Assembly (NCBI RefSeq): GCF_036195325.1
Contig: NZ_CP108101.1
Location: forward strand, 6,510,001-6,574,000
Length of the DNA: 64,000 bases
Direction: 5' to 3'
Source: Streptomyces sp. NBC_00234
GTDB taxonomy: Bacteria; Actinomycetota; Actinomycetes; Streptomycetales; Streptomycetaceae
The notes under the pieces are model-generated. The model was given only the letters and a program-made list of their open reading frames with translations. It was not told the DNA's origin and ran no database searches. The position numbers and the translations under genes are program-made. Positions 24,211-34,172 of this stretch are shown in pieces; the stretch's first letter is position 1; each line of letters starts with the position of its first letter.

Positions 24211-25668
24211 ATGACCCAGCAGTCAGTGGAGCCCAGGACCGGTGCGGAGGACGCGGGCCACGGCTCGCGCGTCCCCGCCGGACGGTCTTGGCTCGACCGG
24301 TACTTTCACATATCCGACCGGGGATCGACCGTCGCGCGTGAGCTGCGCGGAGGCGTCACCACCTTCATGGCGATGGCGTACATCCTCCTGCTCAACCCGC
24401 TGATCCTCGGCGGCAAGGACGTGGACGGCAACCTCCTCAGCCAGCCCGGCCTCATCACCGCGACGGCCCTCGCGGCAGCCGCGACGACCCTGCTCATGGG
24501 CTTCGTCGGCAAGGTCCCGCTGGCCCTCGCCGCCGGCCTCAGCGTCTCCGGCGTCCTCGCCGGGCAGGTCGCCCCGGCCATGACCTGGCCGCAGGCCATG
24601 GGCATGTGCGTGATCTACGGTGTGGTGATCTGCCTCCTGGTGGTCACCGGCCTCCGCGAGCTGATCATGAACGCGATCCCGCTCGCGCTGAAGCACGGCA
24701 TCACCATGGGCATCGGCCTCTTCATCGCCCTGATCGGCCTCTACAAGGCCGGCTTCGTCCACAAGGGCACGGCGACACCCGTATCGCTCGGCCCCGCCGG
24801 TGAACTCGCCGGCTGGCCCGTCCTCATCTTCTGCGTGACCCTCCTGCTCATCTTCATGCTCCAGGCGCGCAACATCCCCGGCGCGATCCTGATCGGCATC
24901 GTGGCCGGCACCGTCCTCGCGATCGTCATCAACGCGATCGGCGACATCCCCGCCAAGTCCTGGAGCAGCGGCCCGCCGGAGCTCCACGGGAGCGCGGTCT
25001 CCGCACCGGACTTCTCGCTCTTCGGGGACGTGGAGTTCGGCGGCTGGGGCGACGTCGGCGTGATGACGGTCGGCATGATCGTCTTCACCCTCGTGCTGGC
25101 CGGCTTCTTCGACGCGATGGCCACCATCATCGGCGTCGGTACGGAGGCCGGGCTCGCCGACGACAAGGGCCGGATGCCCGGCCTCTCCAAGGCGCTGTTC
25201 ATCGACGGCGCGGGCGGTGCGATCGGCGGTGTCGCCGGAGGCTCCGGCCAGACCGTCTTCGTCGAGTCGGCGACCGGCGTCGGCGAGGGTGCCAGGACCG
25301 GACTCGCGTCCGTCGTCACCGGTCTCTTCTTCGCGGCCTGCCTCTTCTTCACCCCGCTGACCGCGATCGTGCCGACCGAGGTGGCGTCCGCCGCCCTCGT
25401 CGTCATCGGCGCCATGATGATGCAGAACGCCCGGCACGTGGACTGGGGCGACCGTTCCGTCGCCATCCCGGTCTTCCTCACCGTCGTCCTGATGCCCTTC
25501 ACCTACACCATCACCACCGGTGTCGCGGCAGGCGTCATCTCGTACGCCGCCATCAAGCTCGCCCAGGGCAAGGCCCGCGAGGTCGGGGCCTTCATGTGGG
25601 GTCTGACGGCGATCTTCATCGTCTACTTCGCGCTCAATCCCATCGAGAGCTGGCTGGGCGTCCACTGA
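24211..25668 (+). CDS. NCS2-family purine permease, AzgA (adenine/guanine/hypoxanthine) type
   Basis: 485 aa with about 12-13 membrane segments. AzgA-group signatures are ELRGGVTTFMAMAYILLLNP near the start and, in the middle, GVGTEAGLADDKGRMPGLSK and VFVESATGVGEGARTGLASVVTG. It imports hypoxanthine, guanine or adenine with protons across the cytoplasmic membrane. A GGGAG ribosome site precedes the ATG; an in-frame upstream start at 24127 is rejected. It lies between the xanthine dehydrogenase operon and xdhC, so uptake and oxidation are encoded together. The 249 bp before it contain no other gene. Confidence 0.9.
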   Translation: MTQQSVEPRTGAEDAGHGSRVPAGRSWLDRYFHISDRGSTVARELRGGVTTFMAMAYILLLNPLILGGKDVDGNLLSQPGLITATALAAAATTLLMGFVGKVPLALAAGLSVSGVLAGQVAPAMTWPQAMGMCVIYGVVICLLVVTGLRELIMNAIPLALKHGITMGIGLFIALIGLYKAGFVHKGTATPVSLGPAGELAGWPVLIFCVTLLLIFMLQARNIPGAILIGIVAGTVLAIVINAIGDIPAKSWSSGPPELHGSAVSAPDFSLFGDVEFGGWGDVGVMTVGMIVFTLVLAGFFDAMATIIGVGTEAGLADDKGRMPGLSKALFIDGAGGAIGGVAGGSGQTVFVESATGVGEGARTGLASVVTGLFFAACLFFTPLTAIVPTEVASAALVVIGAMMMQNARHVDWGDRSVAIPVFLTVVLMPFTYTITTGVAAGVISYAAIKLAQGKAREVGAFMWGLTAIFIVYFALNPIESWLGVH

Positions 25669-25706
25669 CGCCCGCCCCCTCCGCACTCTGTCTAAGGAGA
25701 AACGCC

Positions 25707-26846
25707 ATGCTGGACATCGCCGAAGAGCTTCACCGGTGGGTCGGGCAGGGACGCGAGTTCGCCGTCGCCACCGTGGTGGCGGTCGGCGGCAGCGCGCCCC
25801 GGCAGCCGGGCGCCGCCCTCGCCGTCGACCGCGACGGCACGGCGATCGGATCGGTCTCCGGCGGATGTGTGGAGGGCGCGGTCTACGAGCTGTGCCAGCA
25901 GGCACTCGACGACGGCCGGACCGTCCGGGAGCAGTTCGGCTACAGCGACGAGGACGCCTTCGCGGTCGGTCTGACCTGCGGCGGCGTCATCGACATCCTG
26001 GTCACACCGGTGCGTGCGGACGATCCCGCGCGCCCGGTGTTCGCCGCCGCGCTCGCTGCCGCCGCGGAGGGGACGGCGGCAGCGGTCGCGCGGATCACCG
26101 AGGGGCCCGCCGAGCTGCTCGGCCGTCCGCTCCTCGTCCACCCCGACGGTTCGTACCAGGGCGGGCTCGGCGGTCATGCCGACCTCGACCGCACCGTGGT
26201 GGCCGAGGCCCGCGCGATGCTCGACGCGGGCCGCACCGGCTCCCTCGTCATCGGGGCCGAGGGCTCGCGGTGCGGGGAGCCCGTCACCCTGCTCGTCGAA
26301 TCGAGCGTTCCGCCACCCCGCATGATCGTCTTCGGGGCCATCGACTTCGCCTCCGCACTGGTCCGGGCCGGCCGTTTCCTCGGCTACCGGGTCACCCTCT
26401 GCGACGCCCGGCCGGTCTTCGCCACCGCGGCCCGCTTCCCGGAGGCCGACGAGATCGTCGTCGAGTGGCCGCACCGCTACCTCGCGTCGACCGAGGTCGA
26501 CGCGCGGACCGTCCTGTGCGTCCTCACGCACGACGCCAAATTCGATGTGCCGCTGCTCGAAGCGGCCTTGAAGCTGCCCGTCGCCTACGTCGGCGCGATG
26601 GGCTCGCGCCGTACCCACCTCGACCGCAACGAACGACTGCGCGAGGCCGGGGTCACCGAGAGCGAACTGGCCAGGCTGCACTCGCCGATCGGCCTCGACC
26701 TCGGAGCCCGTACGCCCGAGGAGACCGCCCTCTCGATCGTCGCCGAGATCGTCGCCGAGCGGCGTGGTGGCAGCGGGCGCCCGCTCACCGGTGCGCACAC
26801 CCCGATCCATCACGAGAACGGGCCCCCGCTGGCCTCGGTGGCCTGA
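25707..26846 (+). CDS. xdhC: XdhC-family molybdenum cofactor insertion protein
   Basis: 379 aa. The N-terminal XdhC/CoxI motif VGGSAPRQPGAALAVDRDGTAIGSVSGGCVEGAVYE is followed by the C-terminal Rossmann-like domain with GAMGSRRTHLDRNERLREAG and HSPIGLDLGARTPEETALSI. XdhC binds molybdenum cofactor and delivers it in sulfurated form to xanthine dehydrogenase. AAGGAGAA lies well placed before the ATG. It follows the permease by 38 bp and is probably transcribed with it. Confidence 0.92.
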   Translation: MLDIAEELHRWVGQGREFAVATVVAVGGSAPRQPGAALAVDRDGTAIGSVSGGCVEGAVYELCQQALDDGRTVREQFGYSDEDAFAVGLTCGGVIDILVTPVRADDPARPVFAAALAAAAEGTAAAVARITEGPAELLGRPLLVHPDGSYQGGLGGHADLDRTVVAEARAMLDAGRTGSLVIGAEGSRCGEPVTLLVESSVPPPRMIVFGAIDFASALVRAGRFLGYRVTLCDARPVFATAARFPEADEIVVEWPHRYLASTEVDARTVLCVLTHDAKFDVPLLEAALKLPVAYVGAMGSRRTHLDRNERLREAGVTESELARLHSPIGLDLGARTPEETALSIVAEIVAERRGGSGRPLTGAHTPIHHENGPPLASVA

Positions 26847-26951
26847 ATCGCCCTCTTGTTCCCGGTCGTTCCCGGGCGGTTAACCGCCACGGCGGCTTCA
26901 CGCCAGCCGTGGACCCGGCCGCAGCTGTGCTTTTACCGGTAGATCAGCTGC

Positions 26952-29900
26952 ATGACATTTTCCCCCTCCTCCGTTTCCGGCCGGGCGAGACCCGCTCGCG
27001 CGGGACGCAGAGCCCTGCTCATAGCGACCTCGGTCGCCCTCGTGAGCGGTGTGATGCTTCCCGCGGCGGGTTCCGCTTCCGCTGTCCCCCAGCCGAAGGC
27101 CGTCGCAGACCGCCAGCAGGCGCAGCCCGAGAGCCACGACCTCACCCTGATCACCGGCGACGTCGTGCACTACGTGGACGGCGCGGGGAACCAGGACACC
27201 GTCACGGTGGACCGGCCCGACGGTGCGACCGGCGGCGTCCACGTGCAGCAGGCGGGCGACGACATCTACGTCCTGCCCGACGAGGCGACCGCGCTGCTCG
27301 CGGCGGGCAAGCTCGACCGTCGCCTCTTCAACGTCTCCGCCCTGGTGGAGATGGGCTACGACGACAAGAGCTCGGGCGCCATCCCGCTGATCGCCACGTA
27401 CCCGCGGAGCACGGCGCGCGCGCTGCCCGCCGCCCCGAGCGGGAGTGAGACCGTCCGCCGGCTGGCCTCCATCAACGGCGCCGCGCTCAAGGCCGACAAG
27501 GGCGAGGCGCGGGCCTTCTGGAACGACATCGCCCGTACGGAGACGGCCCGTTCGCTGGACAACGGCCTCGCCAAGCTGTGGCTGGACGGCCGCGCCGAAG
27601 CGCTGCTCGCGGACTCGGTGCCGCAGGTCAACGCCCCGCAGGCCTGGGCCGCCGGCTACGACGGGAACGGCACCAAGGTCGCCGTGCTCGACACGGGCAT
27701 CGACATGACGCACCCCGATGTCAAGGACCGCATCCTCGGCACGAAGAGCTTCGTGCCCGGCGAGGAGGTCGACGACAAGCACGGCCACGGCACGCACGTC
27801 GCCTCGACCATCGCGGGCTCGGGCGCCGCGTCGGGCGGCGCGAACAAGGGTGTGGCACCCGGCGCCGGCCTGCTCGTCGGCAAGGTCCTCAGCGACGGGG
27901 GCTCGGGCGCGGACTCCGGGATCATCGCCGCGATGGAATGGGCGAAGGCCGAAGGGGCCGACGTCGTCTCCATGAGCCTCGGCTCGCCGGTGCCGGACGG
28001 CGGCACCGACCCCATGTCGCAGGCGGTCGACGCCCTGTCGGCCGACGGCGGTCCGCTGTTCGTGATCGCCGCCGGAAACGCGTACGGCGCGGGCACCATC
28101 GGCTCGCCCGGCTCGGCGCAGAAGGCACTCACGATCGCCGCCGTCGACAAGACGGACGGCCGTGCGCCCTTCTCCTCCATGGGCCCGCTGGTCAACTCCT
28201 ACGGTCTGAAGCCCGACCTGTCGGCCCCGGGCGTCGACATCAACGCGGCCGCCTCGCAGTCGATCCCCGGCATCGAGGGCATGTACCAGCAGATGTCCGG
28301 TACGTCGATGGCCACCCCGCACGTCGCGGGCGCCGCCGCCGTACTGAAGCAGCGCCACCCCGACTGGAGCGGCCAGCGCATCAAGGACGCGCTGATGAGC
28401 TCGTCGAAGGAACTGCCCGACTACACCCCGTACGAGCAGGGCACGGGCCGCCTGGACGTGAAGGCGGCGATCGACACGACGATCGAGGCCACCGGCTCCG
28501 TCGAGGTCGCGTCCTACGACTGGCCGCACGCGGCCACCGACCCGGTCGCCGAGCGGAAGATCACCTACCGCAACTCCGGTTCCGAGGACGTCACGCTGGA
28601 CCTGTCGACGGGCACGGACTCGGCGGCGTACACGCTCTCCACCTCGAAGCTCACGGTCCCGGCGGGCTCCACCGCCGAAGCCGTCCTCTCGCTGGACCCC
28701 TCGAAGGTCCCGAACAACACCCTGTTCTCCGGGCAGGTCACCGCCAGGAACGCGGCGGGCACCACCGTCGCGCACACCGGCTTCGCGCTCAACAAGGAGC
28801 AGGAGCTCTACGACCTGACGCTCCGCCTCCGTGACCGTGCGGGCGAGCCGATGGACGGGTACGTCGTCTTCGCGGCACTGGGCGACCTCAACCTCGGTGT
28901 CGTCGCGGTCTCCGGCGAGACCACGCTGCGGCTGCCTCCGGGCAACTACACCGCGTGGAGCTCCGCGGACATCGACGGCGACCGCGCGGACTCGAAGGCC
29001 GTTGCCTTCCTCGCGGCTCCCGAGACGATCCTCGACAAGCCCACCACCGTCACCCTCGACGCCTCCAAGGCCCGCAAGGTCAGTGTGCGGACGCCGAAGG
29101 AGACGGAGACGCGCCAGTTGCGGTATGACATGGCACGCACCGCCCCGGACGGCACCGTCCAGCGCGACGCGTTCCAGATCCCGCTGACGTACGACCAGCT
29201 GTGGGCGAGCCCGACCGAGAAGGTCACGCAGGGCAGCTTCAGCTTCCTCACGCGCTGGCGGCAGGGCGAGGAGCTGATCGACGTGTCGACCGGCGGCCGT
29301 GACGTCCCCGTCACCGTCCAGGGCGGCTCGGTCGTCTCCGAGAACAGCGAGCGCGAACTCACCGGTGTCTTCGCCGGCAACGGCGCCGCGGCCGACTACG
29401 CCGGCCTGAACGTCAAGGGCAAGGCCGTCGTCGTCAACCGCAGCGACGCCGTCGCCCCCGCCGACCGGCTGGCCAACGCGGTCGCCGCGGGCGCCGCGGC
29501 GCTCTTCGTCGTCAACGACGGGCGCGGGGTCGCCATGGAGACCTACGTCCCCTGGGGCGAGGAAGCCGCCATCCCGGTCGCCTCCGTCCAGCGCATCGCC
29601 GGACAGACGCTGATCGACGCCGCGAAGCGCGGCAAGGACATCGACGTCGACCAGCGGAGGTTCGCGAGCTACGTCTACGACCTGGTCGACCGTCACGACG
29701 GCACCATCCCGGACCGTTCGCTGGCCTTCGCCCCGGACACCGACGAGCTGGCGAAGGTGGAGAACACCTTCTACGGCCACAAGGCCACGCTCGGCGGCGG
29801 CTTCCGCTACGACATCCCGGACTACGGCCCCGGTCTCGGCTTCGAGGAGTACGAGAAGTTCCCCGGCGTCCGCACCGAGTGGGTCAACCCGCTGCCGGGC

Positions 29901-30707
29901 GACTCCTTCTGGTACGAGAACCACTCGGTCCTCAACGCCGACGCCTCCGGCACGGCCGCCGAGATGCGCTCCACCGACCTGGACTACCGGGCGGGCCGCA
30001 GCTACAAGGCCGAGTGGTTCGCGCCGGTCACCCGTCCGCGGCTCGGTACCGGCTACTGGGGTCCGTTCCGCACGACGTACAACGACATCCAGTTCAACAT
30101 CACACCGTGGACGGACTCCGGTGCGGGCCACTCCGGTTCGATGCCCGAGGACGAGTACGACACGACGTCGTACGGCTTCTACCAGGGCGACACACTGATC
30201 AGGAAGGGCGCGGGCCGCGCCGGATTCGCCTGGGACCTGTCGCCCGAGAAGCTTCCGTACCGGCTCGTCATCGACTCCGCCCGTGACGGCGAGCTGTGGA
30301 AGACCTCCACGCGGACCCACAGCGAGTGGAACTTCGTCTCGGGCGCCCTGGACGAGAACGGCCCGTACCAGGCCGACATCCCGATGCTCCAGCTGGACTT
30401 CGACGTCGACACCGACCTGGCCGGTGACGTCGAGGCCGGCCGGTGGACCGAGCTCGGACTCGCCTCCGGCACGCAGGAGTGGCTGGACGGCGCGGTGAAG
30501 GCCGACAAGGCCACGCTGTCGGTCAGTTACGACGACGGCAAGAACTGGGCGCCCGTGCAGCTCCGCAAGAGCGCCACGGGTGAGTGGACCGCGGTGTTCA
30601 GGACCCCGGCCAAGGCCGGCGGCTTCGTGTCGCTCAAGGCCCACGCCGAGGGGCCCGGCGGCCTCGCCGTCGACCAGGAGATCATCCGGGCCTTCGGCCT
30701 GAAGTGA
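26952..30707 (+). CDS. Large secreted subtilisin-like serine protease (S8)
   Basis: 1251 aa. A twin-Arg-like, Sec-type signal (RPARAGRRALLIATSVALVSGVMLPAAG) and a propeptide precede the S8 domain at about 235-490 with catalytic Asp247 (VAVLDTGID), His279 (HGHGTHVAST) and Ser452 (GTSMATPHVAGAA). A PA-type insert may lie around residues 795-900 (VVVNRSDAVAPADR). The long C-terminal half is beta-rich and probably aids secretion or substrate binding. It is a single gene, ended by a very strong hairpin. A 1325-codon antisense frame covers it and is only a GC-skew shadow. The substrate is unknown. Confidence 0.92.
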   Translation: MTFSPSSVSGRARPARAGRRALLIATSVALVSGVMLPAAGSASAVPQPKAVADRQQAQPESHDLTLITGDVVHYVDGAGNQDTVTVDRPDGATGGVHVQQAGDDIYVLPDEATALLAAGKLDRRLFNVSALVEMGYDDKSSGAIPLIATYPRSTARALPAAPSGSETVRRLASINGAALKADKGEARAFWNDIARTETARSLDNGLAKLWLDGRAEALLADSVPQVNAPQAWAAGYDGNGTKVAVLDTGIDMTHPDVKDRILGTKSFVPGEEVDDKHGHGTHVASTIAGSGAASGGANKGVAPGAGLLVGKVLSDGGSGADSGIIAAMEWAKAEGADVVSMSLGSPVPDGGTDPMSQAVDALSADGGPLFVIAAGNAYGAGTIGSPGSAQKALTIAAVDKTDGRAPFSSMGPLVNSYGLKPDLSAPGVDINAAASQSIPGIEGMYQQMSGTSMATPHVAGAAAVLKQRHPDWSGQRIKDALMSSSKELPDYTPYEQGTGRLDVKAAIDTTIEATGSVEVASYDWPHAATDPVAERKITYRNSGSEDVTLDLSTGTDSAAYTLSTSKLTVPAGSTAEAVLSLDPSKVPNNTLFSGQVTARNAAGTTVAHTGFALNKEQELYDLTLRLRDRAGEPMDGYVVFAALGDLNLGVVAVSGETTLRLPPGNYTAWSSADIDGDRADSKAVAFLAAPETILDKPTTVTLDASKARKVSVRTPKETETRQLRYDMARTAPDGTVQRDAFQIPLTYDQLWASPTEKVTQGSFSFLTRWRQGEELIDVSTGGRDVPVTVQGGSVVSENSERELTGVFAGNGAAADYAGLNVKGKAVVVNRSDAVAPADRLANAVAAGAAALFVVNDGRGVAMETYVPWGEEAAIPVASVQRIAGQTLIDAAKRGKDIDVDQRRFASYVYDLVDRHDGTIPDRSLAFAPDTDELAKVENTFYGHKATLGGGFRYDIPDYGPGLGFEEYEKFPGVRTEWVNPLPGDSFWYENHSVLNADASGTAAEMRSTDLDYRAGRSYKAEWFAPVTRPRLGTGYWGPFRTTYNDIQFNITPWTDSGAGHSGSMPEDEYDTTSYGFYQGDTLIRKGAGRAGFAWDLSPEKLPYRLVIDSARDGELWKTSTRTHSEWNFVSGALDENGPYQADIPMLQLDFDVDTDLAGDVEAGRWTELGLASGTQEWLDGAVKADKATLSVSYDDGKNWAPVQLRKSATGEWTAVFRTPAKAGGFVSLKAHAEGPGGLAVDQEIIRAFGLK

Positions 30708-30727
30708 CCTTCTGAGCAGCCCGTCCG

Positions 30728-30770
30728 AGGTGGCTCCGCACCCCCGCACAACGGGGGTGCGGAGCCACCT
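30728..30770 (+). terminator. Strong hairpin terminator after the subtilase gene
   Basis: AGGTGGCTCCGCACCCCCG (30728-30746) pairs perfectly over 19 bp with 30752-30770 across a CACAA loop, followed by the T-rich CTTTCCTTTG. It is the longest perfect stem of any terminator in the window. Confidence 0.9.
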
Positions 30771-30873
30771 CTTTCCTTTGCGCCGCCCCCGCGGGACCGA
30801 AGGGGTCCCGACCTGCGCCGCCCGGCCCCGGGGCCGGGCGGGGGTCCGTGGGGCCGTGCGGTTGGATGGGGCC

Positions 30874-31551
30874 ATGAGCGTTCACGACGTTGCCCGTCAC
30901 CTCCCCGGGATACCCGCCCTCCGCGACCTCTGCCGTGCCATGGCGATGCTGGACGCGATCCTGTGCCCCGAGTGGGCCGACCGGTGGCACAGCCACGACG
31001 CCCGGTGGTCGGCGTCGGAGGAACAGCCGCTGGAGATGGCCTCCATGCGCAACGGTTCGGGTGACGCGTACTCGATCGTGTTCTCGCCCGCGGGGGCGTA
31101 CGCCCGCGGATTCGACCACGAGTCGCCGATGAGCCCGTACGTCGACGACGCGCTCTGGCCCGGCGTGCTCGACGACGTCCCGCCCGTCTTCCGGCCCTTC
31201 GTGGAGGAGCCGTCCTTCGCCGACGAGTCCGGGGTGCCCCTGGTGACGGCGTGCCTGTGGCGGGAGACCCCGGACAGCGCGTGGCGTACGGGAGACATCG
31301 ACTTCCCCGAGGACGGGGAGACCGCGGACGGTGCGGACTACGTCTTCCAGCTCCTCGTCGCGGGCACCCCCGACGCCTATCTGGAATGGGCCGAGGACTA
31401 CTACGAAGTCACCCTCGACCCGGACGCGGTGCGCCATGTGTACGGCCTGCGCCCGCTGACCGCCGAGGTGGTCGCGGCCCTGAACCCGGAGATCGCCCTC
31501 GCGGACCTGGCCGAGGACATCGAGGAGACCGGCTACCCGAAGAGCCCGTGA
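30874..31551 (+). CDS. Conserved hypothetical protein, acidic
   Basis: 225 aa from ATG 30874. I do not recognise a named family. The protein is strongly acidic, with clusters such as VEEPSFADESG, DFPEDGETADGADY and LADLAEDIEETG, and has no signal peptide or membrane segment. Trp/Tyr-rich stretches (CPEWADRWHSHDARWSA, YLEWAEDYYEV) suggest a compact folded domain. Codon use matches its neighbours. It is monocistronic between the subtilase terminator and a convergent hairpin. An acidic immunity or adaptor role is conceivable but unsupported. Confidence 0.65.
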   Translation: MSVHDVARHLPGIPALRDLCRAMAMLDAILCPEWADRWHSHDARWSASEEQPLEMASMRNGSGDAYSIVFSPAGAYARGFDHESPMSPYVDDALWPGVLDDVPPVFRPFVEEPSFADESGVPLVTACLWRETPDSAWRTGDIDFPEDGETADGADYVFQLLVAGTPDAYLEWAEDYYEVTLDPDAVRHVYGLRPLTAEVVAALNPEIALADLAEDIEETGYPKSP

Positions 31552-31558
31552 CGGCAGC

Positions 31559-31588
31559 GGCGGCGCCCCTGCGGACAGGGACGCCGCC
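31559..31588. terminator. Hairpin between convergent genes
   Basis: GGCGGCGCCCCTG (31559-31571) pairs with CAGGGACGCCGCC (31576-31588), 12 of 13 pairs, with a CGGA loop, between the acidic protein gene and the amidase gene. Confidence 0.7.
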
Positions 31589-31621
31589 GGCGTACGGGAT
31601 CACGGCCGGGACCGTCCCCGG

Positions 31622-33175
31622 TCAGCGCCCTGCCTGGAGCGCCGCCCAGGTGGCCGGGCCCACGCTTCCGTCGACCGTCAGGGTCCGGCTGCTCTGGTAG
31701 GAGCGCACCGCCGTGTCCGTCGCCGGGCCGAAGGCCCCGTCGGCCGCGACGGTGGAGCCGAGCGCCGCCGTCAGCGAGCGCTGGAGCCGCTTCACCGCGT
31801 CCCCGGAACTGCCCTGCGTGAGCGTCGGAGTGGTCCCGGCCGACAGCAGCGCGGTCCACGTCCTGCGGCCGACGACGCCGTCGGCGGTCAGCCCCCGGGC
31901 CTGCTGGAACGCCTGCGCGGCACTCTTCGTGCCGGGCCCGAACACCCCGTCCTCGGCGCCCGCGCCGTACCCCTGGGTGTTGAGCAGCCGCTGGACCGCC
32001 GTGACCTGCGGGCCCGTCGAGCCGGACTGCTGCGTGGAGTACGAGGTGAAACTCAGCCCGTCACTGCCGGACCCGCCGCCGGTGTCACCGCCGACGAGCT
32101 GCATGTAGTAGGTCCAGTTCCAGTTCACACCCGGGTCCGTGTGGTCGTTTCCGGGTGCCTCGCTGTGCCCGATGACGTGCGCCCGGTCCTTCGGAATCCC
32201 GTACCGGTCGCAGAGATGTCTGGTCAGCGCCGCGGACGAGCGGTACATCGAGTCGGTGAACCACGCCGGGTTGTCGACCCAGCCCTCGTGCTCGATGCCG
32301 AGCGACGAGGAGTTGGCGCTCCTCGCGTGCCAGGCGGTGTCGCTGTCGCGCACCATCTGGGTGATCTGGCCGTCCGAGGACCGGACCACGTAGTGCGCGC
32401 TGACCTGCGACGCCGGGTCCTGGAACCAGCTGATGGTGCCCGCGTACGAGCCCTGCGTGACGTGGACGACCACCTTGTCGACCGTCGCGGAGCGGCCCTT
32501 GGTGTAGTTCGCGGAGTTGGCGGGGACCCACAGGGCCGCGGGGTAGTCGGGGCTCACGGCGGTGACGCCGGCCGCGGCGAGGGCGCCCTTCTCGGGGGAG
32601 ACGGGCCGGGAGGTGACGGTGACCTGTTCGCCGCCGGGGAGCGTCGTGCGCAGTCCCTCGGCCAGGAAGGTGTAGACGGTGTCCGCGTAGAGGGCGGCCG
32701 TGGCGTCACGCGCACCGCTGTAACGGGCGACGGCCGGGTACCAGGCATCGATGTCGCGGCGCTCCGCGCGGTCGAGTCCCAGCGCGTCGGCGTGGGCGCG
32801 CAACAGGGCGGCGCCGCCGAGGATGTTGGCCGAGGTGTCCCGGCGCAGGGTCGCGGCGGACTCGCCCGTCAGCGCGGCGGCCCGTTCCAGGGAGTGGTTG
32901 ACGGGGTTGCTCACGAGGTGCATCACGCCGTAGCCGCCCGCCTGGCTGGGGAGCCCGGCATGGCCGTCGAGGTGGGTCTCGCCGTAGCCGACGGCGGTGA
33001 GCAGATCGCGCGGCACGCCGTACTCCGCGGCGGCCTGGGCGAAGGCCCGGTTCACGGGGTCCGCGGCGGCCGGTGCGGCGGTGGCCGGGGAGCCCGTCGC
33101 GAGGAGGGCGGTCACCGTGAGGGCCGCCAGGGCTGTTGCCCGGCTCCCCGGGTGGACGGCGGTGCGTCTGGCCAT
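31622..33175 (-). CDS. Secreted N-acetylmuramoyl-L-alanine amidase with two peptidoglycan-binding domains
   Basis: 517 aa. A signal peptide (ATALAALTVTALLATGSPATA) precedes a lysozyme-like region (about 38-165), then an Amidase_2 domain (about 200-345) with zinc ligands in VVVHVTQGSY, LGIEHEGW and IGHSEAPGNDHTDPG. Two C-terminal PG_binding_1 domains follow (GPQVTAVQRLLNTQGY and GDAVKRLQRSLTAAL), each ending in DGxxGxxTW. It cleaves the amide bond between muramic acid and the stem peptide in the cell wall, for growth, development or autolysis. The ATG at 33175 begins the signal peptide; much longer upstream reading is rejected. Confidence 0.9.
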   Translation of the reverse strand: MARRTAVHPGSRATALAALTVTALLATGSPATAAPAAADPVNRAFAQAAAEYGVPRDLLTAVGYGETHLDGHAGLPSQAGGYGVMHLVSNPVNHSLERAAALTGESAATLRRDTSANILGGAALLRAHADALGLDRAERRDIDAWYPAVARYSGARDATAALYADTVYTFLAEGLRTTLPGGEQVTVTSRPVSPEKGALAAAGVTAVSPDYPAALWVPANSANYTKGRSATVDKVVVHVTQGSYAGTISWFQDPASQVSAHYVVRSSDGQITQMVRDSDTAWHARSANSSSLGIEHEGWVDNPAWFTDSMYRSSAALTRHLCDRYGIPKDRAHVIGHSEAPGNDHTDPGVNWNWTYYMQLVGGDTGGGSGSDGLSFTSYSTQQSGSTGPQVTAVQRLLNTQGYGAGAEDGVFGPGTKSAAQAFQQARGLTADGVVGRRTWTALLSAGTTPTLTQGSSGDAVKRLQRSLTAALGSTVAADGAFGPATDTAVRSYQSSRTLTVDGSVGPATWAALQAGR

Positions 33176-33249
33176 GTCTGCTCCTGCTCTGTGGGGGAGA
33201 GGAAAGGCCCTCGCACCCGAGGGGGTACCGAGGGCCGTCCAGGGCGCCC

Positions 33250-33278
33250 AGGCTATCGACGTGACCAGAGCATGACAA
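33250..33278 (-). promoter_or_regulatory. Candidate promoter of the amidase gene
   Basis: On the minus strand TTGTCA (33273-33278) and TAGCCT (33250-33255) are 17 bp apart, about 75 bp before the ATG. The leader between contains a hairpin of 8 bp (GGCCCTCG with CGAGGGCC). I see no match to a known riboswitch. Confidence 0.5.
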
Positions 33279-33393
33279 TGACGCCTTGACGCTTCCGTCT
33301 CACGAACTCCCTTGACCGGTAAAGTAATTGAGCGTCGGTCGGGCCCACTGCCGGGCGGCCGACGAGTGCCGCCCGGCGTTGACGGTCCGGGGA

Positions 33394-34125
33394 CTACCAG
33401 CGGTCCCGGTGGATGACGTCCGCCACCGGCCGCCGCCGCACGGGGCCGAAGTTGCCCTGCGGCCAGCCCACCGGAATCGCCGCGAAGGTCTGCATGTCCT
33501 CGGGGATGCCCAGCTCCCGCTTCCACTCCTGCTCCAGCATCAGGTGCCAGATGGTGATGTTCGCCGCGAGACCGAGGGCCCGCGCGGCGAGCAGGAGGTT
33601 CTGCACGCCGGGGTAGACGCACGAGCCCTCGGCGAGCGCCTGGAACCGCGTCTGCGTGTTCATCATGTGCTCGGTGCCGGCCGGGCCGAGCGCCTGCGCG
33701 GAAGCCAGCAGGCCCTCCTCGTCGAGGCGCGGCTCCGGGAAGCGGTAGCACGGGACGATCAGCGCGGGGGTGTCCGCGAAGTGGTCGCGCTGGTACTCGA
33801 TGGCGGCCACCATCCGCCCGTACGCCGCGTCGTCCATGCCCTTCGGCGCGTACTTGCCGGTCGTCGCCAGATAGGCGTCCACGCACCGCTTCCACAGCGG
33901 GGCGAGGCGCGCCATCACCGCGCGGTCGGTGACGACGACGTACTCGTAACACTGCATGTTGCCGCCGCTGGGGCCCCAGACGGCCGCCTGTATCAGCTGC
34001 TCCAGCGTCTCGTCCGGCACGGCGTCCGGCTTGAGGCGGCGCATGGCGCGCATGGTGGACATCGTCGGGAAAAGGGCGGGCCCGTCGAGGGCGGACGCGT
34101 CGGAGGGAACCGTTTCGATGGTCAT
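33394..34125 (-). CDS. Nitroreductase-family FMN oxidoreductase
   Basis: 243 aa. The start shows the family pattern TMSTMRAMRRLKPDAVPDETLEQLIQAAVWGPSGGNMQCYEYVVV, with the FMN-phosphate-binding Arg cluster and the GPSGGN loop. GVQNLLLAARALGLAANIT is the dimer-helix signature. It would use NAD(P)H to reduce nitro-, quinone- or similar substrates; the substrate is not predictable. ATG at 34123-34125. It is followed after 47 bp on its upstream side by another nitroreductase-type gene and may share a transcript with it. Confidence 0.83.
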   Translation of the reverse strand: MTIETVPSDASALDGPALFPTMSTMRAMRRLKPDAVPDETLEQLIQAAVWGPSGGNMQCYEYVVVTDRAVMARLAPLWKRCVDAYLATTGKYAPKGMDDAAYGRMVAAIEYQRDHFADTPALIVPCYRFPEPRLDEEGLLASAQALGPAGTEHMMNTQTRFQALAEGSCVYPGVQNLLLAARALGLAANITIWHLMLEQEWKRELGIPEDMQTFAAIPVGWPQGNFGPVRRRPVADVIHRDRW

Positions 34126-34172
34126 GATCGCGGAGTTTACGGGCCAAGCCCCGGCGCCGGGAGCCCCGTTGA

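Noticed and set aside
26898..30875. A 1325-codon open frame antisense to the subtilase gene
   Set aside because: Low-complexity Arg/Gly/Val/Asp protein with no motifs; a GC-skew shadow of the real gene, whose catalytic triad is intact on the other strand.
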